Source: Calvatia gigantea (Eukaryota; Basidiomycota; Agaricomycetes; Agaricales; Lycoperdaceae). From it: 64,000 nt of DNA. The stretch is taken from the NCBI GenBank assembly GCA_025093985.1, contig JACAAK010000007.1:1674001-1738000 (forward strand). The letters run 5' to 3'. Below, one piece after another: positions 35,956 through 49,406 of this stretch. The position numbers were made by a program, and so were the translations under genes. The notes beneath the pieces are model-generated. The model saw only the letters and a list, made by a program, of their open reading frames with translations, was not told the origin of the DNA and made no database searches. The number at the start of each line of letters is the position of its first letter. Position 1 is the first letter of the stretch.

Positions 35956-36992
35956 ATGGCATTATTCCTCTCCAGTATGCAAGCCCTCCCTCGTCGCATA
36001 TGGCAATCCCAGTCGAGTCTGCGGCGGACGGTTCTGGGTTCGGGCTTACGTTTCACACACTCCCAACAATCGGCCCCACCATCGAAGCCACGAACAACCT
36101 CTTTCGGCTTCAGGACTGTTGCGGAAGAGGCGAAGGAGGACATGGTTCGGGAAGTCTTCGATTCGGTCGCAGCGAAATATGATCTCATGAACGATGCAAC
36201 GTCGCTGGGAGTTCATCGGCTGTGGAAGGATGAGTTTGTGGCTTCATTACAACCCGGGCGACGTGGACCCCAAAAGTGCATCGACGTCGCTGGCGGAACA
36301 GGGGATGTAGCCCTTCGCATCCTCGACTTTGCACGGGAAAAATATGCCTGCAGGGAAACCACCGTGGACATTATAGACATCAATGCCCAGATGCTGAAAG
36401 AGGGATTCAAGAGGTTTAAAAAAACTATGTATCATAACAGTGCGTGTCATCGCCGTGTTCGAAGGAGCAATATTTTAAGGTTGTCTTAGCTCCTCAGGTT
36501 TCCTTTACGGAAAGCAATGCACAGGAACTTTCGAAAGAACAATTCCCCGACAACACATATGACCTTTACACTATCGCTTTCGGTATCCGTAATTGCACAT
36601 CTATTCCTGCCGTCCTGCAAGAGGCCTATCGTGTACTCAAGCCAGGAGGAACTTTTGCCTGCTTAGAATTTAGCCGTGTCGATAACCCCCTCCTCAACAC
36701 GTAAGTAAGCATTTGTTCTTGGCTATTGCGTGCGGCATATTCAACTCCAAGTATTCTTAGTTTGTACGACCAGTACTCATTTTCGATCATCCCTCTTCTT
36801 GGGACGATACTTGCAGGGGACAGAAATTCGTATCAATACTTGGTGGAGTCTATCAGGAAATTCCCGCCACAAGCAGAGTTCTCCCAGATGATTAGAGATG
36901 CAGGGTTTAAGACTGGCAAGGACGTTGATGGGGCCGCGTGGGTCAATTTATGGGGAGGTATTGCCTGCGTTCATACTGGTGTCAAGGTGTAA
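35956..36992 (+). CDS. COQ5: Coenzyme Q C-methyltransferase Coq5
   Basis: Coq5 methylates the benzoquinone ring (2-polyprenyl-6-methoxy-benzoquinol to the 3-methyl form) in ubiquinone biosynthesis, in the mitochondrial matrix CoQ synthome. Exons 35956-36439, 36490-36700 and 36761-36992 join in frame. ATG 35956 gives an Arg-rich presequence; ATG 35977 is an alternative. UbiE/COQ5 signatures are visible: [26 protein letters not shown], the SAM-binding [48 protein letters not shown], and [14 protein letters not shown]. The stop is TAA 36990-36992. The length of about 300 residues is normal, and no key residue seems lost. Confidence 0.94.
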
Positions 36993-37143
36993 TAGGTGTA
37001 GCTAGGGTAGATTCACCATCAGTCATTAATTCATTCATTGTTCACTTCAGTGGGAACAAATACACACGATATGACTTTTTGTTTGCGCGATCACTTAACA
37101 GCCACAGGGGTACCGTCAGTGCGCATCTCTCTCCAGTGCCACT

Positions 37144-39923
<2,780 letters not shown>

Positions 39924-40509
39924 GCGCCGTGGTTGTCTACTCGCTCATTGTACATCACTTATTTATTGTATCGCCTGTTAATCCCATACGGGACTGGACT
40001 GTTGTAGACCCTGGTAAGTCCTTGCCATGATCAATTCGGTGGAAACTAACTTGTATCCATAGCGCTCATTTGTAACTCATTGAGGATTTTCCCATTGGCT
40101 ATACCCTCGCTGAAATTTGATATTGAAGTAAAAAGCCCATCTATTATTCGCTGTCCAGATGAACCTTCTCATCGCTCCAAAGCCTAATAAAGCTTACGTT
40201 CCGCCAGAGGTCTTTCTCTCACGCTCTTGCGAGCGCTACTGCAGTATTTAGCCACCGGGCGCGATTGACGTTTCAAAACCGCCACGGGACGATGAGCCCG
40301 ACGAGCGTGGTTCACACGAAGATGCTTCTCGAATCCCCAAAACGTTTTTGTTTAGTTGGACCGGCTTCTTGATTACCAGTTATATGCGCGACGTTTCTGC
40401 AAGTATGAGGACGTTGGTCTTTTCTTCCTTCTCACCCCGTGTTCGCCTAGTTCTTGTTCGCCAATAGGTAGGATTGATAAGTCTTGGCACTCATCACCAT
40501 CCTCCGAAG
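39924..40509. other. Intergenic, no gene seen
   Basis: About 590 bp between CUL1 and the DUF6534 gene, same orientation. No conserved frame. Confidence 0.4.
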
Positions 40510-42680
40510 ATGGCTTCCATCGACGCGACTTACGGAAGCGCATTTATTGGTCTCCTTGCCGCTGCCATGTATGTCGGATTGTTGCCTGCACGTGCCTGTT
40601 GCGATGCAGCAAAATAACAGACACATTGACCAGATTATACGGTGTTACCTTATTGCAAACGTAGGTTTGCAACATCACACCCGATGTGTAACCCAAACCC
40701 AACTCACCCCAACAGGTTCTTCTATTACAAGTAAATTCAAAAACACACGCACATCCTCAACACGTTGACGTACCTTGTGCCCCATAGAACATACCCCAAG
40801 GACCCGAAAGTGATCAAGGCCCTAGTGTGTTCTTCTATCACTCTTGTGGCGGCCAGCGGGCTTACAAAAAATCGGCCCTAGGTCGCGGTTGTTTGGTACT
40901 TGCCACCCTTGTTCCTGACCAGGTTTGCCTAAACCCCAACCCGCAGGTTTCTAGACACCGCTCACTTGGTGCTATGTACAATAGCGATGTATTGGTGCAT
41001 GATTTGATAAAAGTGGAAACACCCAACCTTACGGATACTCGGCAGGTATCTGGTGGTAAACTTCTCGGATCCTGAAGCTCTAAAGAGAACCACCTGGTAG
41101 GTGACACCTACGCACCCGAGTAACCAACGACTTATCCATTTCTAGGAGCATGAATGTTCGTGCCTCATTTAGCTCTTATCAACCAGTCAAAGCTGATGCA
41201 CTAGCCTTAAGCTGCAAACAGATTGCAACGTGAGTCGCCCGATAGAACGTTGCTAGACTTGGCTAAAGATGATGCAGGGCCTGATAGGCTTGATAGTGGA
41301 ATGGTGGGCTGGCCATCTAGTTAAATCAGTGATCCAGCTTATCGCGTTTGGACAGCTTCTTCGCTCGCCGAGTGTGGATGAGTAAGTCTCGTCAGAAGCG
41401 CATGCTTCAGTTATCTGATATGATGGAAGTGTCAAGAAATTTAATTTTGACGCTCTTGATTGTAACCCTATTTTCTCCTTGACATTTCCTAAACTGATAT
41501 ACTCAGGTTGTGCTCGCTTGCGTTCATTTTGGTAAGTTTACAAGGGCTTGGCAGAATTAACTTGACCGAGGTTATGGAATTTTGCAGGATTGGGTATCGG
41601 TGCGTTGTTAATCGACCTCGTTCCTCAGCGTTAGCCTCATTTATTCCCAGTCTTTACCGTAGAAGAGTATGTCTCATGTCACTTCTCAAGTCCGAAGTTT
41701 AATGCGATTTAAAGGTTCCTCCTGCGGGAAAACGCACGATTTTCCAAGTTAATCGTTTGTCTGACGCTTACCCTCACCGTTCAAACGCTGACCACCTGGT
41801 AGTGGGTCACCAGCACTGGCCTTGGTAGCGCTGCAGCCGCGGATATTATCATTGCCTGTGCATTGTGCTATTACCTCTTGAGGAGCCGAACTGGTTTTTC
41901 CAGGTAGCCAAGTTATTTGAAACAGAAACGGGGAGCGCATCGCTGAGAAACCCCATTTACAGCACAGATTCCTTGATTACAACGCTCATTGCATACAGCC
42001 TGACAACTGGACTCATTACGAGGTAGGTGCTATTTTTTCCTTACTGTTAATTCTGTCTGCGGCGCTCTGAAACGTTCATGAGTGTCCTGGCATTCATATG
42101 TGTAGTAACGGTTAGTAGACCGTGAGCTACTCCATTCATTGGACCGACTTGAGCTGTTTCAGTTCGCCGTTATGCCCACCAACTACATCTGGCTTGCCTT
42201 CTTCTGGATCTTGGGGAAGTGTGAGTACTCTCTGGTTATTATCACCACCCCGTTTCTCGCCTTTGCATCTACTTTCCTAATGCTTTGACCCTCACCAACG
42301 TAATTGGGCCTCATGGGGTTTCAAATACTCACATGAACATTGGATAGGCTATGTGAACTCGCTGCTGGCGGCGTTGAGTAACACCACCGTCTCTGAATCA
42401 TCTGAATTCTGATCACAGCACATTCACGGTGGTTAGACTGAATAGCCGAGATTCGCTGAGAGAACGGGGCAAACCTCGAGAGGGGACATTTTTGCAATTA
42501 TCCCACATACCAAATCTTACGGCAGAGCAACCTGAATCGCCTACTGAAGATGACTCCAAGCTCTCCCGGCGCGTATCAAGGCATGGAACTGCTGGGCCGC
42601 TCGCAGTTAGTGTCCATACACAGATGTACCGCAAAAGCGACTTCCATGGCGACTATTCAGTACGTGTTTCGCCCCGTTAG
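40510..42680 (+). CDS. DUF6534 seven-helix membrane protein
   Basis: This family is greatly expanded in Agaricomycetes and its role is unknown; the topology is receptor-like with seven helices. ATG 40510 gives the hallmark MASIDATYGSAFIGLLAAA. The rest is assembled from many tiny exons: LYGVTLLQT, YPKDPKVIKAL, VAVVW joined to FLDTAHLVLCTIAMYW, YLVVNFSDPEALKRTTW, SMN (10-nt exon 41146-41155), LQTDCN (41212-41229), GLIGLIVE (41278-41303) and FFARRVWM. Later exons hold VVLACVHFG, WVTSTGLGSAAAADIIIACA, RTGFS, TDSLITTLIAYSLTTGLITR, FAVMPTNYIWLAFFWILGK and CYVNSLLAAL. The tail RLNSRDSLRERG to TAG 42680 is the expected one but needs a one-base frame adjustment at the last intron; the strict splice would stop near 42438. 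The exons near 41640-41790 are unresolved. Confidence 0.75.
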
Positions 42681-44186
42681 GGTTTGGCTTCAATGAAGGA
42701 GCTCACTCGAACTCAAACTGTTCCCGTGTCTACTGTAACACAAACAGCCAGCTACACCTGCAACAGGCAAATCAAGTTCATCCTTCCCTCAGCTTACGAC
42801 CACCTCATTACCGCCCTACTTGTAATTGACTTCTGACTTCTCAGCATTCCAGGGTTGAGAATGTATCATCTTCGAGTGAGCTAGTACATTTATAGTCAAC
42901 CGTCCCTTGTCGGACCATGTCGATTTATACAACGCGGAAAGGACAGAGATAGGACTACGGCAGAATGCGCCTTTGCTTCGGATCCCTTAGTTAGTAAAAC
43001 GCTATACGATCTATATACACTCCGGTGCTTGCTAGATGTTAGACCTTTTGGGAGGTTTGACTTTGAGCTGATATCAAAGGGGTTGATAACGAGTGAAGAA
43101 ACGTCCAAAGAGAACACAAGTGACAAGGGGCTCCCTTCACTCAAGTAAAATCCTGGCCCTTGGTCCACAAGCTTGAAATGTGACCATACTTTGTTCAACC
43201 CTGGGGGTATAATGTGGCCGTCCCAAACACCGGTCCGTATTTTGTGAATGTGTCGAGGACGTTATTCGCAGAAGCTCACGACACGGCGGCCGTAATCCTG
43301 GGAAGGCATTGGTCTGGGTGTCTGATATACTCTGGTTCTTTCGAAAGCTCAGAACCGAATGCACTGATGGTGGTATTTTCTGGTCAGATTTTGGTCCGGT
43401 CCCGGGTGGGTCCCTGAGAAATCTTGATCTATCTTTATTACTTGGGCCATCGTTGTCGGATTTTGTCTAGACAGTAGAAGCACTCTTGGATCCAGGTGGG
43501 ACAAAGACATGGATAAGTTTGTATCATTAGTGCTAGGCGTCAAAATGCTGATTAGACATGTGCATAAGACAGCAGGAACGAAACTCCGCGTTGAGGCCTA
43601 GCTTCTGAGAACAATGGCGGAATGGGGTTTTTGGGGGGCCAGGGACCGGGGAAGAGGTTTTGTTCTGTTCCGTGATGCGTATTCAGAAGAAACATGATTG
43701 AGAACACCGGATTGACAGTGCTCGGCGCTGGCGGGTCAGGCGATTTTTCTCCTGAATTATAAGGTTTGCTGAAATCGTCAGGGTGTGAAACCGAGGCTCG
43801 AGAGCAGATTGGGAGGATCGTCGACTTTTGTGAGTCGATCCTGAGATTGTTTTTTGTTGAGAAAAAAGAACGCCCACAATTATCGTATTGCTGGAAATTT
43901 CCGCAATGGAACTCGGAGGAGATGGAAGAACTGAAGTCCTGACGAGCTGTGATTCATAATGAACACTTGACACCGGACAATGTGGGATGCACGGAAGGTC
44001 AACAGAACCAGGGCTCAACGTTCAACAATGCGTAGCTGGAGTGTTCTGTTAGGAACTAGCTTTACCACACAATAAACTCAAAAGGCGGTGTACGGTAGGT
44101 CCTGCGGATTACGAGCTGTCAGTCAACGTAAATTATTGCACAAGAGTGGGCACAACAATGGCCGAGATTTTCTCACGGCGTTTGCA
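42681..44186. other. Gene-poor region of 1.5 kb
   Basis: Short, unconserved frames on both strands between the DUF6534 gene and RTT109. Nothing recognised. Confidence 0.4.
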
Positions 44187-45833
44187 ATGGCAGAATCAAC
44201 ACCCAGCCTCCGAAACGTCCTTCTCGATGCCCTCCGTACCCTCCCAGGCACGCGTGAATTCCATATTCACGTCCTACAATCTTCCCCCCGCAGAAACACC
44301 TCTCTCTTTCAATTCGCGAAACCCCGGCCACGGATATATGTTCAAGACGTCCTTGTTCTACTTTCTGAACAAGCGAATCCGGACGCACCCCGTGTGCTCG
44401 TAACAGCAATCGAGGGTAATTTATATCATATCCCCTCTACCTCCAGTGCGATCTTGTACGTGTGCAAGGTTGATTCGACAGGTCAGACGAGTGGCACAAG
44501 TCCGACTCGGGCACTGGTTCGCGCGTTTCTGAACTATTACGCTAATCCCGCTACAAGGCCTGTAGATACACGCCACCTCTGGATACAATTGTTTGCTCGT
44601 GCACAGGGACAGTACCTGTTCCCCAATTCTGCTCAATTTAATGGTAAACGCCCATTGAGCGATGTCAAACTGTGCGCGTGGTGGAAACGCGTTCTGTCAC
44701 AGGTGGCAATAGATATTGCGGATTCTACGAAATTATTATCGTCGTCATCATCATCAGCCACTCCTAATTCAACGGCATCCTCGTTGACGACCACGGTCGA
44801 GGCATATTATGTCTTACCCGGATACAGCCAACTCGAGGCTGAATACTCCCTGAAGGTTGTTTCATCGAACATTTCCTGGGAATATGGGCATCCGTATACC
44901 CTGCAAAGGTCGTGCTTCCCTTGCCACCTTGACACACAATACCGGAGTCTTGGCCATTACATTCCGTATTTCGATGATGATCCGAAATCGAGGTTCCTGG
45001 ACGAGATTGCATATACGACTGGAGGTGAAGTCAAGTCTCCTGTACGAAAACGTGCGAGGACGGCAACATCGGCTGATGATGCGAAACAAGGGGATGGCGC
45101 CAATGGTAGCAAGGACAGGGAAAGAGACTATGGAAAAGGGAAGGAGAAGGATGATCGACCGCTAGGAGAGTTGGGGAAGGTTGCACCGGATGAGTTTTGG
45201 GAACGCATGTCATTCAGACAGGAATGTGTTGCGGGGGCAGTTACGGGCTTTTTCACTTTGGTCGTTTCGACGAAGAATGAAACTCGGGAAACCGAAGGGC
45301 AATCGAACGCTCTACCCCAACATGTGATGCCGTCGCCCCTTGAACCTCAGGCTGGGCAGGTCTCGTCACAGATCAATAAGCGAATCCTAGCTGCGTTAAC
45401 AACTGGAGTCGAATTTTCTACACTGGAACGCGCGATCAAAGCTACGGAGACCCTGGAGAGTACGATTAAGAAACTCTGTGAAGGAATAACATCGCTTCCT
45501 AACACATCACATTCGCAAACGAGCGAACGAAGCACCACACCCGAGCCGGGGGAAAGGTCCAATTCTGCGATGCTTGTGCCACCAAGTACACCACCACCAC
45601 GTAACGACAAAAGGCAGGCGCTTCCCGACGTTACGCCTAACCCATTCCCGGAGCCTGTGGCTTCATTGGAGACGTATCAGTCGTACATATTTGGATCTGT
45701 GGCCGTAAGCAATCCCATTGCGGAGGCGACGCTTCAGGGGGGTGATAAGGGGAATGACAAACAAAGTTCAGATGGTGCAACATCACTTGTGACTGTGCTA
45801 ACCGCCCGCAAGAAGAAGAAACGAACGGAATGA
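44187..45833 (+). CDS. RTT109: Histone acetyltransferase Rtt109
   Basis: Rtt109 is the fungal-specific enzyme that acetylates histone H3 Lys56 (and Lys9) with the chaperones Asf1 and Vps75, in replication-coupled nucleosome assembly. It is one exon of 548 codons from ATG 44187 (MAESTPSLRNVLLDALRTLP). Conserved segments are RIYVQDVLVLLSEQ, ILYVCKVDSTGQTSG, HLWIQLFARAQGQYLFPNSA, GKRPLSDVKLCAWWKRVLSQ, ISWEYGHPYTL, and the catalytic-region motif LGHYIPYFDDDPKSRFLDEI containing the acidic cluster. Two low-complexity inserts (a Ser run near 44740 and a basic/acidic region near 45050-45170) and a basic tail RKKKKRTE (likely nuclear localisation) make it longer than the yeast protein. No intron was needed. 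Confidence 0.93.
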   Translation: MAESTPSLRNVLLDALRTLPGTREFHIHVLQSSPRRNTSLFQFAKPRPRIYVQDVLVLLSEQANPDAPRVLVTAIEGNLYHIPSTSSAILYVCKVDSTGQTSGTSPTRALVRAFLNYYANPATRPVDTRHLWIQLFARAQGQYLFPNSAQFNGKRPLSDVKLCAWWKRVLSQVAIDIADSTKLLSSSSSSATPNSTASSLTTTVEAYYVLPGYSQLEAEYSLKVVSSNISWEYGHPYTLQRSCFPCHLDTQYRSLGHYIPYFDDDPKSRFLDEIAYTTGGEVKSPVRKRARTATSADDAKQGDGANGSKDRERDYGKGKEKDDRPLGELGKVAPDEFWERMSFRQECVAGAVTGFFTLVVSTKNETRETEGQSNALPQHVMPSPLEPQAGQVSSQINKRILAALTTGVEFSTLERAIKATETLESTIKKLCEGITSLPNTSHSQTSERSTTPEPGERSNSAMLVPPSTPPPRNDKRQALPDVTPNPFPEPVASLETYQSYIFGSVAVSNPIAEATLQGGDKGNDKQSSDGATSLVTVLTARKKKKRTE

Positions 45834-46328
45834 GGGTGGTTGGAGGTGAATTATTTTACCTTTTTGTAGAGATTGGTGAAATGGGCGAAACGCACTCCTG
45901 CTGCGATATGTATAGATTTTACGTGAGGATTGTTGATTGTACCGGGGTGTGTGATCGATGATCTTCTTTGAATGTTCAGTTGATGTGCTGCGCGATTTAC
46001 GATAATATATAATATGCTATGGAAGCGGTGAAGTATGGGCACATCTGAGTTTTATTGCAGGGCTGGTGTTGGAGTCATGGATCCGGCGGAAGGGTTGTGG
46101 TTTGGGGGGTTCCATCCAATTGGGGATATCACCATAGATACGTGGTGCATGTGGTGGCTTGGTTAGAGGCCGTTTCTAGCGACCAAGTGTTCTGTCGGAG
46201 GAGGGGGGATGAGCTATTTATGGCCTGTCACAAACGTTCCCGCGGAGCCCTGTAACGACTCATGGTAGTTGGTCTTGGATAACAACGGGTGCGTGGTGAT
46301 CCATACCGGCCGGATGGTGATATGTTCG

Positions 46329-46350
46329 TGTATATATATATCTCTCTCTC
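46329..46350. repeat. TA/TC dinucleotide microsatellite
   Basis: A run of TA units passes directly into a run of TC units. Confidence 0.9.
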
Positions 46351-47017
46351 TGGAAGTCTGATCGATCTGATAAGCCAAGCGAAGAGGTGGGGTGGGGGAA
46401 AGATATCAGGGTTTTTTAAGACGAGTCTAAGGCAAGCTGGGGAAAAATGACCTAAGGGTGACGGAAGGTGGTCGGCAAAAGGAAAGTAGGGCCGGGAGAA
46501 AGCTTAGAGTGGGTGGGGAAGGAAATGAGTGCATGTGGTCGTTTTTCCAATCGAAAATGTGGGAGCTAGGAAGAAGAAGAGGATGCCGTAAGGATAATGG
46601 CAAGGCTCGCATCCTAAGCCGGAGGCTATCGATGATGAATTGATGTTGAGAAATATGGGTTAGTAGGGGCTGAGAGAAAATAGCCTGGGATGGACGTGTA
46701 TTCTTAGGCAAGACCCACGGTATGTTGTTGGACTGTCAATGATACATTGAGAGCTGGTTTGGCTGGAGATCATGGGAGCTGACGGACAGGGCTGGCTGAA
46801 TGTTTGTGCGGGTTTGGAGTGGTCCCCCAGAACGACCGAGGCAAGGATATGTTTGATTGGATTAAATGGTTTCAGGCTGACAGCGCGGTGCTGATGAGGG
46901 CGATGAAAGTGGGATATGTGAGTTTTGACGGGGGTGACTTGATTTTTAAATTTCCGAAAAGGAACTGTTGTCTTGTAAATTAACTCTCTCCACCTGCCTC
47001 TTGCTCGTCCCTCTCTT

Positions 47018-47049
47018 CTTTTCCTCCCACCACCACCACCACCACCACC
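47018..47049. repeat. CCA/CAC trinucleotide tract in a 5' leader
   Basis: About ten CAC units lie just upstream of the start codon at 47070, probably in the 5' leader of the next gene. Read in frame they would encode a His run, but that frame has no upstream ATG. Confidence 0.85.
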
Positions 47050-47069
47050 GCCATCACCATCTACCAGCC

Positions 47070-49406
47070 ATGTCCACAAATCATGGCAGCGTAGCTACTC
47101 ACTCCCAGTCCCTCCCTCCCTTCGCACAGGCATTCGGCGACAGGTCCCTCAATAGCATCTCAACCACTAATAACGCCCTTCCCCCGATTCAGTCTCGTAT
47201 CCCCTCAGGCTCTTACCGCGTCGATTCTCCCGGTAACATCCCCCGCTCCCGCCCCTCCTCCAACGAAGGTTCAGAGTCAAAATCCACTAGCAGGAAACGC
47301 ACCCATGGAGACATCACGTCCTCTTCACGCGACGAGCCCGACGACTCAGAGTGCGTCCCCATCTCGTCCCGTCTCTTCCCATACTCATCTTTATTTTTAA
47401 ACAATCTTTATCCTCTGCATATACTCAATAGACGTGCCTCCCCACATTTGACGCAAGTCAAGCAAGAGCAGGATCACGACATGTTGGATCCTTCTCCCTC
47501 GCCGTCCTCAGACAAACCTTCTGACCACCGGGTACCAACCGACGTCGGTGGTTCACCGCACTCCCCCAGCGCGGTTGCTTCTCCTCTGAAAAAAAGACGA
47601 GTCACAATTAGTGGGGCTCCTCAGCTCAATACCAATGTTCACCTACCAGCAGACCAAACAAATTCCACTCCTATTTCACCGGCCGTTGTGGGTTTCACTG
47701 TAAACCGTGACAATCCCGCCGCCGTGGGTCAGCTCAGATCCGCGATCTCGGTCAAACAGAAGCAACAAGCTCTGATTGAGCAGCGACGAGGCAGCTTTGC
47801 TGTCGGCCCATCACCTGCAACACCTTCGAGCACTAACCATGGGCCTCCACCACCATCGGAGGAGCGTATATCCGCACCGGCCTCCAAAGGGACAGGTCCC
47901 CCTCGTTCCTCCCGCCGTAGCCCTAATATGAGTACAACAGGCCGCCGTGTCACTTCCACAACCCAACCAACGGGGTCCACACGCCCACCCAGCCCTTGTC
48001 CTGTATTGGTCCCGGCTCAACCTCAACTCCACCCTTCTGGACAACACCCTCCCATGGCCGCCCCTACCCAGACACTTCCCCCACCCCCCATTAGTTTCGC
48101 TCGCCGTCGCGCCGGGCTTCTCGGTAATGCAGGCAAGAGGAAACCCGCGGATATCTTAATCAGTCCTCGGGAAGCACAATCCACTGAGCAGTTTCAGCCC
48201 TCTATTCAGAGCGCCCCACCTATTCCGCACGCTGGACAGGGCATCTTTCAATCAGGCCGGTTATCGATGGCCTTACCTCGTCTACCGCCGGTCATGGGTG
48301 CAGCCGACAACGTCCGCCGGGTAGCCTCCAATGTGCCTCCGACACCCACCAGGTTGTCTTTACTTCGGCCTCCTGCCACTACAGCACCAATGATTTCAGT
48401 TTCGGGACGGTCGCCACCTGCGGCAAATGTTCCCATTGCGTCTACACTCGTGCCTCCCACTCCAGCATCCCTCCATCACCCAGGGTATTCAGGTGACAAG
48501 AGCGCCTTCTTGGCGCCATTCGAAGTTTTCTATGACGCCCTAAATGATTCGAAGCAGCTCAAGACTTGGCTTAGTGAACAATTACAGCGATCAAACGCGC
48601 TAGTGCAGAGCTTATCACAGCAGCAAGAGAAGTTAAATGAGATAATTGAGGCTTCGGTGGAGAAAAGAATATCTGGCATGAAGGTAGAAATGACGGGATT
48701 ACGTCGTCGGATCGAGGATTTAGAAGACGCACTGCGGAACGCCACTTCGGACCGTCGACACAGTGCCGATATGACTGGAGGTCCCAGTCTATTGAAAGGC
48801 AAACAACCTCTTCGAAATGGCACTAATCCTGGGCCGCCAGAATCATACACTTTCCCCCCTCCTTCTCATGAGCATTCCCGACATCGAACAGATCCCACGC
48901 GTCGCATCCCATCGCCTAGTTGGGCACAAGATCGAGACACGCGTGGAAATCCACTCCCTCCGCCTACGCATTCAGGTGACAGCGATAGACATACATCACC
49001 GCCCTATGACTCTCGGCGGTTGGCTACAATTTCTGCGACAAGGTTGGACCCTCCGCGCACCCGAGATGGCGAGCTGCCCCCACACCACTTAAGGCCAGGA
49101 GCGAGCTTACCGTCACCACCCCATGGATACAGGGATCATCCTTCGAATCAGAATCCCCCTTTGGTCAAGGATTCCCATGGACGACCTGCACGGAGCGAGA
49201 GGGAGAGGGAGAGGGACACACAACGACCCGCCCTCACCCGGCAGCACTCACATTCGGAGGGAAATGGCAGCCCGAATCTTCTTCCCCCACCCACACCAAC
49301 GTCATCTTCGTCTCATTCGGTGCAACAACCCTCGCGAAGGTCAGGTAGTCGTCGGAATTCCATTGCTATGTCACCTCCTGAGGGTCCTACTGGCGAAAGC
49401 AGTTAG
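47070..49406 (+). CDS. Low-complexity Pro/Ser-rich protein with coiled coil
   Basis: I do not recognise a named family. From ATG 47070 the frame stays open for 779 codons. Conserved-looking islands are SPLKKRRVTISGAP (possible nuclear localisation, near 47590), VGFTVNRDNPAAVGQLRSAI joined to SVKQKQQALIEQRRG (47690-47790), and FEVFYDALNDSKQLKTWL near 48530. A coiled coil of about 60 residues follows (LSQQQEKLNEIIEASVEKRI and LRRRIEDLEDAL, 48570-48740). The rest is Pro/Ser/Arg-rich and probably disordered. A likely intron (donor 47351 GTGCGT, acceptor AG at 47430-47431) is 81 bases long, in frame and free of stops, so both forms are translatable. A nuclear scaffold or regulator is the best guess. 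TAG 49404-49406. Confidence 0.7.
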   Translation: MSTNHGSVATHSQSLPPFAQAFGDRSLNSISTTNNALPPIQSRIPSGSYRVDSPGNIPRSRPSSNEGSESKSTSRKRTHGDITSSSRDEPDDSECVPISSRLFPYSSLFLNNLYPLHILNRRASPHLTQVKQEQDHDMLDPSPSPSSDKPSDHRVPTDVGGSPHSPSAVASPLKKRRVTISGAPQLNTNVHLPADQTNSTPISPAVVGFTVNRDNPAAVGQLRSAISVKQKQQALIEQRRGSFAVGPSPATPSSTNHGPPPPSEERISAPASKGTGPPRSSRRSPNMSTTGRRVTSTTQPTGSTRPPSPCPVLVPAQPQLHPSGQHPPMAAPTQTLPPPPISFARRRAGLLGNAGKRKPADILISPREAQSTEQFQPSIQSAPPIPHAGQGIFQSGRLSMALPRLPPVMGAADNVRRVASNVPPTPTRLSLLRPPATTAPMISVSGRSPPAANVPIASTLVPPTPASLHHPGYSGDKSAFLAPFEVFYDALNDSKQLKTWLSEQLQRSNALVQSLSQQQEKLNEIIEASVEKRISGMKVEMTGLRRRIEDLEDALRNATSDRRHSADMTGGPSLLKGKQPLRNGTNPGPPESYTFPPPSHEHSRHRTDPTRRIPSPSWAQDRDTRGNPLPPPTHSGDSDRHTSPPYDSRRLATISATRLDPPRTRDGELPPHHLRPGASLPSPPHGYRDHPSNQNPPLVKDSHGRPARSERERERDTQRPALTRQHSHSEGNGSPNLLPPPTPTSSSSHSVQQPSRRSGSRRNSIAMSPPEGPTGESS

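Larger units (their letters stand above)
45834..47069. other. Intergenic region with microsatellite
   Basis: About 1.2 kb. It contains a (TA)/(TC) dinucleotide tract at 46329-46350 and purine-rich stretches near 46380-46680. No conserved frame seen. Confidence 0.45.

Noticed and set aside
40510..42680. DUF6534 locus as a pseudogene
   Set aside because: Early stops in the raw frame vanish when short introns are removed; nearly all family motifs then join in phase, so a live gene is more likely.
45031..45610. Minus-strand frames opposite RTT109
   Set aside because: They mirror the RTT109 coding sequence, whose catalytic motifs are clear on the plus strand.
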